The notes below the pieces were generated by a model. The model saw only the letters and a program-made list of their open reading frames with translations. It did no database searches and was not told the origin of the DNA. Below are positions 1 through 8,311 of a stretch of DNA of 27,965 nucleotides, one piece after another; positions within the stretch are counted from its first letter, which is position 1; the number at the start of each line of letters is the position of its first letter. Location: NCBI GenBank assembly GCA_021846065.1, contig JAJZCP010000001.1, forward strand, positions 1 through 27,965, read 5' to 3'. This stretch comes from Acidobacteriota bacterium. GTDB lineage: Bacteria > Acidobacteriota > Terriglobia > Terriglobales > Acidobacteriaceae. Made by a program: the position numbers and the translations under genes.

Positions 1-599
1 GTTCCCGGCGGAACTAAAAACGCTGTGATGCCGCGATAGCCCGGGGAGGGATCCAGATTGGCAAAGACCAGAAACAATCCGGCTTCGCGCGCATTGCTTA
101 TCCACAGCTTGCGTCCGCGCAGCCGATATCCACCAGCCGTGCGCTCGGCGCGCGACTCCAGAGCGAAAGCATCGGAGCCTGACCCGGCCTCGCTGAGCGC
201 ATACGAGCAGAGCATTCCCGCCGCAAGCTGCGGCAGCCATCGCTCGTGCTGCGCCGGGGTGCCCCAGCGCAGCAGTGCATTCACGCTCAACGTGTTCTGA
301 ATATCAACGATGAGCGCCACCGCGGGATCGACCTCGGCCAACGTCTCCACGGCAAGAATTGATTCAAAAAAACTGCCGCCCGCGCCGCCATGGCGTTCCG
401 GAACTTCGATGGCCAGCAGTCCCAGTTCGGCCAGTTTGTCGATTAGCCCAGGAGCGTACTGCGCTGCTTCCTCCATCGGGCGCACCAGCGGAGCAACGGT
501 CTCCGCTGCAAAGCGTCGAACGGTACTTTGTAAAAGCTGTTCTTCCTCGCTGAGGACAGTGAGCGGGGCAGCATGTGGCATGGATGTGGTTTGGATCAT
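1..599 (-). CDS. Acyl-CoA dehydrogenase, N-terminal half (3' end outside window)
   Basis: This is a flavoenzyme of fatty-acid or branched-chain acyl-CoA beta-oxidation, which oxidises acyl-CoA to 2-enoyl-CoA and passes electrons to ETF. The 199 visible residues cover the helical N-terminal domain (about 15-125) and the start of the middle beta domain. The family signature ALSEAGSGSDA lies at residues 134-144, followed by LRGRKLWISNA (160-170), the usual substrate and FAD-contacting segment. The catalytic Glu and C-terminal helical domain would lie beyond base 1, so chain-length specificity cannot be judged. The start is the ATG at 599, with a GGAG about 10 nt upstream; a second in-frame ATG at 581 is possible. 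The gene diverges from the aminopeptidase across a 249-bp intergenic region, with no obvious shared function. Confidence 0.93.
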   Translation of the reverse strand, partial: MIQTTSMPHAAPLTVLSEEEQLLQSTVRRFAAETVAPLVRPMEEAAQYAPGLIDKLAELGLLAIEVPERHGGAGGSFFESILAVETLAEVDPAVALIVDIQNTLSVNALLRWGTPAQHERWLPQLAAGMLCSYALSEAGSGSDAFALESRAERTAGGYRLRGRKLWISNAREAGLFLVFANLDPSPGYRGITAFLVPPG

Positions 600-837
600 C
601 AGGATATGGCTCCGGTTGCAGATGCGTAACGACTCAGCGTAGCAGAGGCGACAGGCCGACGCACAGTCGCATCCTGTGCAACTTCAGAACCGTATCTGCG
701 AGCAACGCGATGCGAGTTTGCAGAGGGTGCAGTCGATGGCCCCTACGTGTAAAGATGCTTGCGAAGGAACATGAAGCGCGGCGTCGAATGCATCCGCAAT
801 CACGCGCCCGCATTTGCAGTAACTTGGCTGTCACCAC

Positions 838-843
838 GAGGAG
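838..843 (+). promoter_or_regulatory. Shine-Dalgarno site that fixes the aminopeptidase start
   Basis: A GAGGAG lies 5 nt before the ATG at 849. The reading frame is open upstream to 759, but the upstream ATG codons there have no comparable site, and the signal peptide begins only after 849. This makes 849 the preferred start. Confidence 0.75.
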
Positions 844-848
844 ATTTC

Positions 849-3461
849 ATGCAACGGAACTGGATGAATTGCCGCTGGCAGAGCTGGCGGAGGAACACAC
901 TCATATTGGCCATCGCGGCCCTCTCGCTCGGCTGCACCATGACGGCGCGCGCGCAGCGCCTGCCAAAGACGGTCACGCCGCTGCACTATACACTGCGCCT
1001 GACACCCGATCTGCAGAAAGCCGTCTATACCGGCAGCGAGACCATCGCAGTCAAGCTGGCGACGCCGAGCGATTCCATCACGCTGAATGCAATTGAGATT
1101 CAATTCGGCAAAGTGAGCATCGACGACAACGGCCAGAAGTTGACTGGCAGCGTGACGCTGGATGAAGGGGAACAACAGGCCACGCTGCACTTTCCCCGCA
1201 CAATCAGCGCCGGGGAACACCGGCTGCACATTGCCTTCACCGGTACGCTGAACGGGGAACTACGCGGTTTTTATCTTTCCAAAACCGCCCGTCGCAACTA
1301 CGCCGTCACACAGTTTGAGTCCACCGACGCCCGACGCGCTTTCCCTTGTTTTGATGAGCCGGCGATGAAGGCCACCTTTGACGTGACGCTGGTAGTGGAC
1401 AAAGGCGATACGGCCATCTCCAACACCAACATCGTGAGCGACACACCGGTGGATAGCGGCGCCAGGCACGCGCTGCACTTCGCCGTGACGCCACGCATGT
1501 CCACCTATCTGGTGGCGTTTCTAGTGGGGGACTTCCAGTGCGTTTCCGGGTCCAGCGATGGCGTGCCAATCCGCGCCTGCGCCACTCCGGACCAGGTACA
1601 GTATGGACGCTTTGCTCTGAAGGCCGCTGAGTTTGTGCTGCATTACTACAACACCTACTTCGGCATTCGCTATCCGATGCCCAAGCTGGACATGATCGCG
1701 CTGCCGGACTTTGAAGCCGGCGCGATGGAGAATTTCGGAGCGATCACCTATCGCGAAACCGACCTGCTGGTGGATGAGCAGCACGCCTCCGTGGACGCGC
1801 TGAAGCGCGTGGCCTCCGTGGTGGCGCACGAGATGGCGCATCAGTGGTTTGGCGACATGGTGACGATGGAGTGGTGGAATAACATCTGGCTGAACGAAGG
1901 CTTTGCCACGTGGATGGAGAACAAGCCTGTGGAGGCATGGAAGCCGGAGTGGAAGATCAGCCAGTCGGTCGCCGCGAATACGCAGACGACGCTGAACCTG
2001 GACGCGCGCCGCGTGACGCGCACGATTCGCGCGGAGGCCAACACACCGGACGAGATCAACGAAATGTTCGACGGCATCAGCTACGGCAAGGCCGGGGCAG
2101 TGCTGCTGATGATGGAGAACTACGAAGGCAAAGAGGTCTTCCGCCAGGGAGTGCACAACTATCTGGCGGCGCACCTTTACGGCAACGCGACGGCAGAGGA
2201 CTTCTGGAATGCGCAGACGGCCGCGAGCCATAAGCCGATTGACCGGATCATGGCCAGCTTTGTTGTGCAGCCCGGCGTGCCGATCGTGAAGGTGAGCGAT
2301 GCGGTTAACGGCGCGGTCGCCGTCACGCAGCAGCGATTTTTCCTGAATCCAGGTGTTACGGCAAAGCCGCAGACCTGGGAAATCCCGGTGTGCGTGGCTG
2401 ACGGAAACGGGCAGAACTGCCAGCTCCTTGACCAGCCGCAGCAGAGGCTGGCGGCCACCCACGACAGCTTCCTGAATGCCGGCGGGAAGGGCTACTATCG
2501 TACGCAGTACGCTGCGGCAACACTGCATACGCTGGCCACAGAGGCCGAATCCACTCTGACGCCGGAGGAGCGCATCAGCCTGCTGGGCGACTCCTGGGCG
2601 CTGGCACAGGCGAACGAGGCAAAGGTCGGCGACTTTCTCAATCTTGCCGCGCGCATGGCCGACGACAGCAACTCTGAGGTCGTGCGTACGGTGATCGAGG
2701 ATGTGAATGCCATCGCCGAGCGCGTGGCGGCCACGGACTCCGACCGCTCGCAGCTCTCTGCATGGATACGCCGTGTCTATGGGCCAGCGTATCAACGCCT
2801 CGGCGCACCCTCGAAAGCTGACTCGCCTGAGACGCGCGAGCTTCGCGCCGAGTTGCTGCGTTTCGTCGCCGGAACAGGCGAAGACAAATCTCTCATCGCC
2901 GAAGCAAAACAGATTACCGCGCAGAATCTCGCCGACCCCGCCAGCACGGATCCCACGCTCGCGCAGAACGCGCTTGAAATCGCCTCCCGCTTTGGCGACC
3001 GGAAACTCTTTGACCGGTTGCAGCATTTGGCCGAAAACTCAGGCAACCCGCAAATCCGTTCCAGTTCGCTGCGCGCGCTCGCTCGATTTCAGGATCCCGC
3101 GCTCGAAACCCGCGCCCTCGAATACTCCGTCTCCGGTCGCGTCCGCAATCAGGATGTGGCCTCAATGCTGGAGATCGAGTTGATCAACCGAAGCACGCAG
3201 ACGGTGGCCTGGAAGTTTATCCAGAATCAATTCTCCGCCGTTCTGGCGCAGTTGACTGCAAGCTCCGGCGCATCGATGGTCGGCTCCACCGGGCACTTCT
3301 GCTCCGCAGAAATGCAGCAGCAGGTGACGAGCTTCTTCGCCGCGCATCGGGTGCCTTCGTCTGCGCACGCGCTGGCGCGGGCAACGGATCAAATCGGCGA
3401 CTGCACGACTCTGCGCGCCAATCAGCAGGCAAACCTGGAGGCATGGCTCAGCACTCACTGA
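849..3461 (+). CDS. Secreted M1-family zinc aminopeptidase (870 aa)
   Basis: This zinc exopeptidase removes N-terminal residues from peptides. The N terminus has basic residues, then a hydrophobic stretch (about residues 17-29), then a TARAQ cleavage-like site near residue 36, so export is likely; a lipoprotein site at Cys29 is a weaker alternative. After the N-terminal beta domain come the substrate-anchoring GAMEN (291-295), the zinc motif HEMAH (327-331) with third ligand Glu350 in LNEGFATW, and the proposed transition-state Tyr412 in SYGKAG. The rest matches the helical ERAP1-C-like domain. The length is normal for M1 enzymes. All catalytic residues are present. The gene stands alone and converges with aspS. 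A perfect hairpin overlaps its stop codon. The family assignment is firm; substrate preference is unknown, so no pepN symbol is given. Confidence 0.97.
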   Translation: MQRNWMNCRWQSWRRNTLILAIAALSLGCTMTARAQRLPKTVTPLHYTLRLTPDLQKAVYTGSETIAVKLATPSDSITLNAIEIQFGKVSIDDNGQKLTGSVTLDEGEQQATLHFPRTISAGEHRLHIAFTGTLNGELRGFYLSKTARRNYAVTQFESTDARRAFPCFDEPAMKATFDVTLVVDKGDTAISNTNIVSDTPVDSGARHALHFAVTPRMSTYLVAFLVGDFQCVSGSSDGVPIRACATPDQVQYGRFALKAAEFVLHYYNTYFGIRYPMPKLDMIALPDFEAGAMENFGAITYRETDLLVDEQHASVDALKRVASVVAHEMAHQWFGDMVTMEWWNNIWLNEGFATWMENKPVEAWKPEWKISQSVAANTQTTLNLDARRVTRTIRAEANTPDEINEMFDGISYGKAGAVLLMMENYEGKEVFRQGVHNYLAAHLYGNATAEDFWNAQTAASHKPIDRIMASFVVQPGVPIVKVSDAVNGAVAVTQQRFFLNPGVTAKPQTWEIPVCVADGNGQNCQLLDQPQQRLAATHDSFLNAGGKGYYRTQYAAATLHTLATEAESTLTPEERISLLGDSWALAQANEAKVGDFLNLAARMADDSNSEVVRTVIEDVNAIAERVAATDSDRSQLSAWIRRVYGPAYQRLGAPSKADSPETRELRAELLRFVAGTGEDKSLIAEAKQITAQNLADPASTDPTLAQNALEIASRFGDRKLFDRLQHLAENSGNPQIRSSSLRALARFQDPALETRALEYSVSGRVRNQDVASMLEIELINRSTQTVAWKFIQNQFSAVLAQLTASSGASMVGSTGHFCSAEMQQQVTSFFAAHRVPSSAHALARATDQIGDCTTLRANQQANLEAWLSTH

Positions 3462-3468
3462 GCCATGC
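3441..3468. terminator. Perfect 11-bp inverted repeat over the aminopeptidase stop codon
   Basis: The arms are 3441-3451 (gcatggctcag) and 3458-3468 (ctgagccatgc), with a 6-nt loop. The right arm contains the TGA stop at 3459-3461. It lies in the 28-bp gap between two converging genes and could end transcription from either side, but neither side has a T-run. It may instead be an mRNA 3'-end stabiliser. Confidence 0.45.
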
Positions 3469-3489
3469 GCACAGACTGCGCGTGACCGC

Positions 3490-5364
3490 TCAGCTTTTCA
3501 GCGCCACACGCAGATGCAGCTCTCGCAGTTGCTGCTCGCTCACCGGGGTCGGCGCATCCACCATCACATCGATGGCGCGCGCCGTCTTCGGGAAGGCAAT
3601 TACTTCGCGCAGGCTGGGCGCCCCGGCAAGCAGCATCGCAATGCGATCCAGACCCAGCGCGATGCCGCCGTGCGGCGGCGTGCCGTATTCGAGCGCGTCG
3701 AGGAAGAATCCAAAGCGCAGGCGCGCCTCTTCGGGTGTGATGCCGAGCGCGTCGAATATCTGCCGCTGCACATCCTGACGGTGAATCCGGATGGAGCCGG
3801 AACCCAGCTCCAGGCCGTTCATTGCCAGGTCATAGCAGCGCGCGCGCACCGTGGCCGGATCGGTGAAGAGCCGGTCGATATCGGCATCGTGCGGCGAGGT
3901 GAAAGGATGATGCGCGGGCATCCATTTTCCCGTCTCCGCATCGTGCTCGAACATCGGGAAATCCGTGACCCAGATGGGCTGGAAGGCCTGTGCGCCGTCC
4001 GTAAGCGAGCCGCTGAGCGGATCTGCCGCGGCAACCACCGACTGCGTGACAGCGAAAGCTCCGTGGCGGTCGGCGTACTTCTTCGCCAGCTCGACGCGGA
4101 AGGCGCCGGCTGCCGCATACACCGCAATTTCCCGCTCTGAAAGCCGTCCGGAAATCTTTGTATCCGAGGCTTTGATCGGGTGCGCAGGGTCACCGGCAAG
4201 GAGGACGACAAAATCCTCCTCGGAGGCTCCGGTCCGCTCCCGCAAAGCAGCGACGATGTGCGGAAATCCCTTTTCCAGCCGCTTCAGGTCGTCAATGAAC
4301 TTCGCACCTTTTCTGGCGTCGAAGAGCGGATGGTTGTCTTCGCGCTCCTTGCGGCTGAGCTGGCCGACCCGCGGAATGCGCAGAGCGACGATGGGCAGGT
4401 CCGGATCAAGCTGGAGCGCGGCGATCTCCGCATCGCTGAAGGCCGCGCGCATATCAGTGAGTCCGGGCAGCCGTAGATCCGGCTTGTCCACACCGAAGCG
4501 GCGCATCGACTCATCCCATGGAATACGCGGAAACGGGACGGGCAATCGAACGCCCGCAGCGGCAAAACCGGCGGCCAGGAACTGCTCCACCACCGCGAAG
4601 ACATCTTCTTCGCGCGGGAAGCTCATCTCCAGATCAACCTGCGTGAACTCAAGCTGGCGGTCGGCGCGCAGGTCTTCGTCGCGGAAACAGCGTGCAATCT
4701 GGAAGTAGCGATCGAAGCCGGAGATCATCAAAATCTGCTTGAAGATCTGCGGCGACTGCGGCAGCGCGTAAAACTCGCCCGGATGAACGCGGCTGGGAAC
4801 CAGAAAATCGCGCGCTCCCTCCGGCGTGGACTTGGTCAAAATCGGCGTCTCAATCTCCAGAAAGCCAAGATCGGAGAGGCTCTGCCGGATAGCCAGCGTG
4901 ATGCGGTGGCGCAGCCAGAAGTTGCGCTGCATCTCCGCGCGGCGCAGATCGACATAGCGATGCTTCAGCCGCACCTCCTCGTTGACGATGGCTTCCTCGG
5001 CGGGTGAAAACGGTGCCAGTTTCGCGTCATTCAAGACAAAGAGCTGCGAAGCAACGATCTCGACTTCGCCGGTGGCCATCTTTGGATTGACGGCCGCCGC
5101 ACCGCGCAGACGCACCCTGCCCATCGCGGCAACGACATACTCCGGGCGAATCGCTTCGCCTTTCGCATGGCCTTCCGGCGTCAGATCGCGATCAAGCACA
5201 ATCTGCGCAATGCCGCTGCGGTCGCGCAGGTCCAGAAAGATGAGATTGCCGTGATCACGGCGACGATTGACCCAGCCCATGAGGAGGACATCCTCGCCCG
5301 CATGCGCGGCTCGCAGTTCGCCGCAGAGATGGGTTCGTTTCAGGTCTCCAAGAAAATCAAGCAC
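3490..5364 (-). CDS. aspS: Aspartyl-tRNA synthetase (624 aa), probably non-discriminating
   Basis: Class II synthetase that charges tRNA-Asp. The N-terminal anticodon-binding OB fold (about 10-110) includes [18 protein letters not shown]. Motif 1 follows around [16 protein letters not shown] (168-183), motif 2 is [17 protein letters not shown] (221-237), the bacterial GAD insertion lies in the middle, and motif 3 is [14 protein letters not shown] (566-579). The residue after RRRD is His38, as in non-discriminating bacterial AspRS, rather than the Leu of E. coli, so the enzyme may also charge tRNA-Asn for GatCAB amidation (inference). The chosen start is the GTG at 5364, with GAAGGA upstream. 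It overlaps the hisS stop by 8 nt (5357-5364), implying coupled translation. An upstream ATG in the same frame would add an unlikely basic 22-residue extension inside hisS. Confidence 0.97.
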   Translation of the reverse strand: MLDFLGDLKRTHLCGELRAAHAGEDVLLMGWVNRRRDHGNLIFLDLRDRSGIAQIVLDRDLTPEGHAKGEAIRPEYVVAAMGRVRLRGAAAVNPKMATGEVEIVASQLFVLNDAKLAPFSPAEEAIVNEEVRLKHRYVDLRRAEMQRNFWLRHRITLAIRQSLSDLGFLEIETPILTKSTPEGARDFLVPSRVHPGEFYALPQSPQIFKQILMISGFDRYFQIARCFRDEDLRADRQLEFTQVDLEMSFPREEDVFAVVEQFLAAGFAAAGVRLPVPFPRIPWDESMRRFGVDKPDLRLPGLTDMRAAFSDAEIAALQLDPDLPIVALRIPRVGQLSRKEREDNHPLFDARKGAKFIDDLKRLEKGFPHIVAALRERTGASEEDFVVLLAGDPAHPIKASDTKISGRLSEREIAVYAAAGAFRVELAKKYADRHGAFAVTQSVVAAADPLSGSLTDGAQAFQPIWVTDFPMFEHDAETGKWMPAHHPFTSPHDADIDRLFTDPATVRARCYDLAMNGLELGSGSIRIHRQDVQRQIFDALGITPEEARLRFGFFLDALEYGTPPHGGIALGLDRIAMLLAGAPSLREVIAFPKTARAIDVMVDAPTPVSEQQLRELHLRVALKS

Positions 5365-6682
5365 GCTGTTTTTCCTTCTTTTGTTTCGCTTCTGCGCGCG
5401 CAGCCAGCAGATGCGCAGCAAGCTCTGCACGCGGAATTTTTGTTTGTACTGCCGTGGAAAAATCCTTTACGGTGAGCACGCCCGATGCAAGCTCATCCTC
5501 GCCGAGCAGAATGATCCGGCGCGCCTGCCTGTCGGCCACTTCCATCGACTTGCGAACGCGAAAACCGCCGTCGCCCAGTTCCACGCGCAGCCCAGCCCGG
5601 CGTAGCTCGCGGGCCAGTGCAAGTGAGGCCGGATTCTGCGCTTCGCCCACCGGAGCAACCCAGGCATCGGCGCGCTCTGCCTCCTCTTGTTCCTGCGCCT
5701 GCAGCGTGAGCACCAGCCGATCCTGACCGATGGCGAAGCCGATGCCGGGAGCCTTGGGTCCGCCGATCGCCTCGCTCAGCCCGTCGTAACGTCCTCCACC
5801 CAGCAGCGCATTCTGTGCGCCCAGTCCTCCGTGCGTGAACTCGAAGGTCGTGCGCGTGTAGTAATCCAGCCCGCGCACCAGGCGATGGTCGAGCGTATAC
5901 GGCACTCGGGCCGCTTCCAGCGCCGCGCAGACGGCGGCAAAGTGCGCGCGGCTGGCTTCATCCAGCGAATCGGCGATGCGCGGCAGGCTCTCGATGATCT
6001 CCTGATCTTCGGCGACCTTGCAGTCCAACACACGCAGCGGATTGGTCTCCGCGCGGCGCTGGCAGTCAGCGCACATCCTATGCGCCACCGGAGCAATCGC
6101 TTCGCGCAACTTTGCCAGATAGGCGGGACGGTCCGAGGCCGAACCGACGGAGTTCAGCCGTAGTGTCCAGCCCTCAATGCCCAGCTCCTCCAGCAGGGAA
6201 GCCAGCATCTCCAGCACCTCGGCATCGCGCAGCGGCGACTCTGATCCTGCGTGCGGCGGTCCGATGACCTCGGCTCCAATCTGAAAAAACTGCCGGTAAC
6301 GACCCTTCTGCGGACGTTCGCGACGAAACTGCGGACCGATGTAGAAGAGCTTCTGCAACTGGCCGGTCTCACCCAGCTTGTGCTCGATGTAGGCGCGCAC
6401 CACGCCGGCCGTGTTCTCCGGGCGCAATGTCAGGCTTTGCGTCTTTTCCGATTGTGCGCGAGCGCGATCCTCCCACGTATACATCTCCTTGGAAACGATG
6501 TCGGTTTCCTCGCCGACTCCACGCGCAAACAGCGTTGTCTCCTCGAAGATCGGGGTGCGAATCTCGCCGAAGTTGTATCGCGCGAAGACCTCGCGCGCCG
6601 TGGCTTCGATCCGGCTCCAGAGCGCGGTTTCCGGCGGCAGCAGGTCGCGTGTGCCGCGCACAGCTTTGACAGGGGTAGTCAC
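5357..6682 (-). CDS. hisS: Histidyl-tRNA synthetase (441 aa)
   Basis: Class II synthetase that charges tRNA-His. The opening [11 protein letters not shown] is typical of the family. Motif 2 is [16 protein letters not shown] (113-128). The histidine-binding motif is [11 protein letters not shown] (268-278), with GGGRYDGL at 295-302, and motif 3 is [13 protein letters not shown] (313-325). The C-terminal anticodon-binding domain begins around 335 (ADAWVAPVG) and ends in a lysine-rich tail. The start is the GTG at 6682, with a purine-rich GAAAAG just upstream. It is the first gene of a hisS-aspS pair whose coding sequences overlap by 8 nt. The gene upstream (6827, +) is divergent, so the promoter should lie in the intervening 144 bp; I could not define it. 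Confidence 0.97.
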   Translation of the reverse strand: MTTPVKAVRGTRDLLPPETALWSRIEATAREVFARYNFGEIRTPIFEETTLFARGVGEETDIVSKEMYTWEDRARAQSEKTQSLTLRPENTAGVVRAYIEHKLGETGQLQKLFYIGPQFRRERPQKGRYRQFFQIGAEVIGPPHAGSESPLRDAEVLEMLASLLEELGIEGWTLRLNSVGSASDRPAYLAKLREAIAPVAHRMCADCQRRAETNPLRVLDCKVAEDQEIIESLPRIADSLDEASRAHFAAVCAALEAARVPYTLDHRLVRGLDYYTRTTFEFTHGGLGAQNALLGGGRYDGLSEAIGGPKAPGIGFAIGQDRLVLTLQAQEQEEAERADAWVAPVGEAQNPASLALARELRRAGLRVELGDGGFRVRKSMEVADRQARRIILLGEDELASGVLTVKDFSTAVQTKIPRAELAAHLLAARAEAKQKKEKQRA

Positions 6683-6826
6683 CTTTTCAGTCTAAATGCT
6701 GCCCGTACGAGGACCGAATCCGCAGCTCTACGACCGATCCTGCGACAGGTTTGCTTTCTTCGTTCAAAACGCGCAGTCTGATACCGTGAGAAACGATTCT
6801 GCGGGGGTCACTTGCGGTCGAACAGA

Positions 6827-8311
6827 ATGTCCCATGGATGGAAGGCTGGGGGAACTGCGCTGATTCTGGCAGGAATGGCGGCGGTAGCCTGCGCTCAGAC
6901 GCTTCACAAACGCCCAAATCCACCCGCGGCACCTCCGGTCGTAGCTACACCTCCGGTCGTTGCTGCACCTCCGGTCAAGCCGTTGCCGCCGGCAGCCATC
7001 GCCAAAGGAACCTACCTGAGCGTCTCGGCCACGCGCGTTTATCCGATGAAGAAGGGCACCGTCATCGATGGCCAACTGTTGGCGCCCATTTACGTGAACA
7101 ACGCGCTTGTGCTGCCGAAGGGCACACTGCTGCGGGGGCACCTGGAAGCTCTGACACCGGACAAATCGGCCCGTATCTGGGCAAAACTCAATGGAGACTT
7201 CACCCCGATCCATCATCCGATGGTACGCTTCGACTCGATCGAGACCAGCGGCGGCGCGGTTGCGATTCATGCAGATGCGGCACAGGCGGGGCTGCCCATG
7301 GTTTCCCTCGCGGCCAGTGCTACCAACAAGCGGCACTCGCTGTTTGCGCGAGCATGGAGCGCATTGCGGCAGCGGGCTGCGGCCACCAAGGACTTCCTGA
7401 CCTCGCCGGGATTGGGCAACCGGCTGAAAGTTGCGTTCTATCAGCAGCTCCCCTACCATCCGGAGCAGATTAACGCAGGCGCCACATGGAGCTTCCCCCT
7501 GACCGACTCGCTGGCCGTCCATCAGTTGCAGGCTTCCGGTCAGCCTACGGTCTTCACTCCGCCGCAAAAGCCGCACAAAAAACGCGCCAAACGCAAGCCC
7601 CAGCCGCAAAAGCCCACCCCGGCGGCTGCCGATCCCGGACCGCACTGGCTGATTCACGCCGAACTGGAGACTCCGATCAGTTCCCGCTCGTCCAAAGCAG
7701 GGGACGCCATCAAAGCACGCGTCGTGGAGCCGACCTATGATGCGCAGCACCAGCTAAAGATTCCTCAGGGAGCCGAGCTGTTGGGCCGCGTAACCACCAG
7801 CAAAGCCGCTCGATCCTTTGGCCGCAGCGGACATCTGCGCTTCAGCTTTCAACAGTTGAAGATGCCCGCCGGAGCGACGCAGACCGTGCAAGGCTCGGTC
7901 ACCAGCGCAATGGCTAACGGCGGTAAGCAGATGAACATGGACGCCGAGGGCAACGTCTCCGGCAAGAGCAACGGCAGCGTGCTTGCGCCCATTGCGATGG
8001 GCCTGCTGGCCGGACATGCGCTGGACACGGATGGGAATATGACTGCACAGACCGGCGCTGCCTCCAACGGCTTCGGTGCTGCCGGTCGCATCGCTGGCCT
8101 CGCCGCCGGATCTCGTTCTCTCGCCGCGGGAATCGGATTCTATGCCGTGGGTCTCTCGATCAGCTCCACATGGCTGCGGCATGGGCACGAGATTGCCTTC
8201 CCACAGGGAACGCGCATCGACATCGACACCGCGCCGCTGAATGCGCCGATTCTGAAACCTCAACTCGGCGCAATCCCTCCCTCTACGTCGTCGAAACCGG
8301 TCTCTCGATAG
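6827..8311 (+). CDS. Exported protein with duplicated beta-rich domain, function unknown (494 aa)
   Basis: I do not recognise a named function. Residues 1-23 form a signal peptide ending ACAQ. A proline/valine linker with three 6-residue repeats follows (about 34-55). Two related segments are visible: 74-107 (PMKKGTVIDGQLLAPIYV, then LPKGTLLRGHL) and 288-322 (SSKAGDAIKARVVEPTY, then IPQGAELLGRV). A shorter third echo (HEIAFPQGTRIDI) lies at 454-466. This pattern of G-T/D-x-I followed by P-x-G-x-x-L-x-G resembles the beta-barrel strands of TrbI/VirB10-like proteins, by eye only. A basic KKRAKRKPQPQKP stretch (251-263) separates the halves, and a glycine/alanine-rich possible membrane segment lies at 415-446. 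A TTG at 6812, with GGGGG upstream, is an alternative start. The end overlaps the opposing glycosyltransferase by 29 bp. Confidence 0.8.
   Translation: MSHGWKAGGTALILAGMAAVACAQTLHKRPNPPAAPPVVATPPVVAAPPVKPLPPAAIAKGTYLSVSATRVYPMKKGTVIDGQLLAPIYVNNALVLPKGTLLRGHLEALTPDKSARIWAKLNGDFTPIHHPMVRFDSIETSGGAVAIHADAAQAGLPMVSLAASATNKRHSLFARAWSALRQRAAATKDFLTSPGLGNRLKVAFYQQLPYHPEQINAGATWSFPLTDSLAVHQLQASGQPTVFTPPQKPHKKRAKRKPQPQKPTPAAADPGPHWLIHAELETPISSRSSKAGDAIKARVVEPTYDAQHQLKIPQGAELLGRVTTSKAARSFGRSGHLRFSFQQLKMPAGATQTVQGSVTSAMANGGKQMNMDAEGNVSGKSNGSVLAPIAMGLLAGHALDTDGNMTAQTGAASNGFGAAGRIAGLAAGSRSLAAGIGFYAVGLSISSTWLRHGHEIAFPQGTRIDIDTAPLNAPILKPQLGAIPPSTSSKPVSR
6931..6984 (+). repeat. 18-bp tandem repeat, three copies
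   Basis: Units start at 6931, 6949 and 6967, each opening with acctccggtc. The first two match closely and the third decays after 11 bases. They encode PPVVAT, PPVVAA and PPVKPL in the linker after the signal peptide, so copy number could vary by slippage without a frameshift. Confidence 0.8.

Noticed and set aside
58..642. Plus-strand frames across the first 640 bases.
   Set aside because: They are shadows of the acyl-CoA dehydrogenase, which has a diagnostic signature on the minus strand.
759..848. 30-residue N-terminal extension of the aminopeptidase.
   Set aside because: It would bury the signal peptide, and the strong GAGGAG site serves the ATG at 849.
1521..3026. 501-codon minus-strand frame inside the aminopeptidase gene.
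   Set aside because: Low-complexity His/Arg/Gly composition, no domain, and complete overlap with a convincing M1 peptidase.
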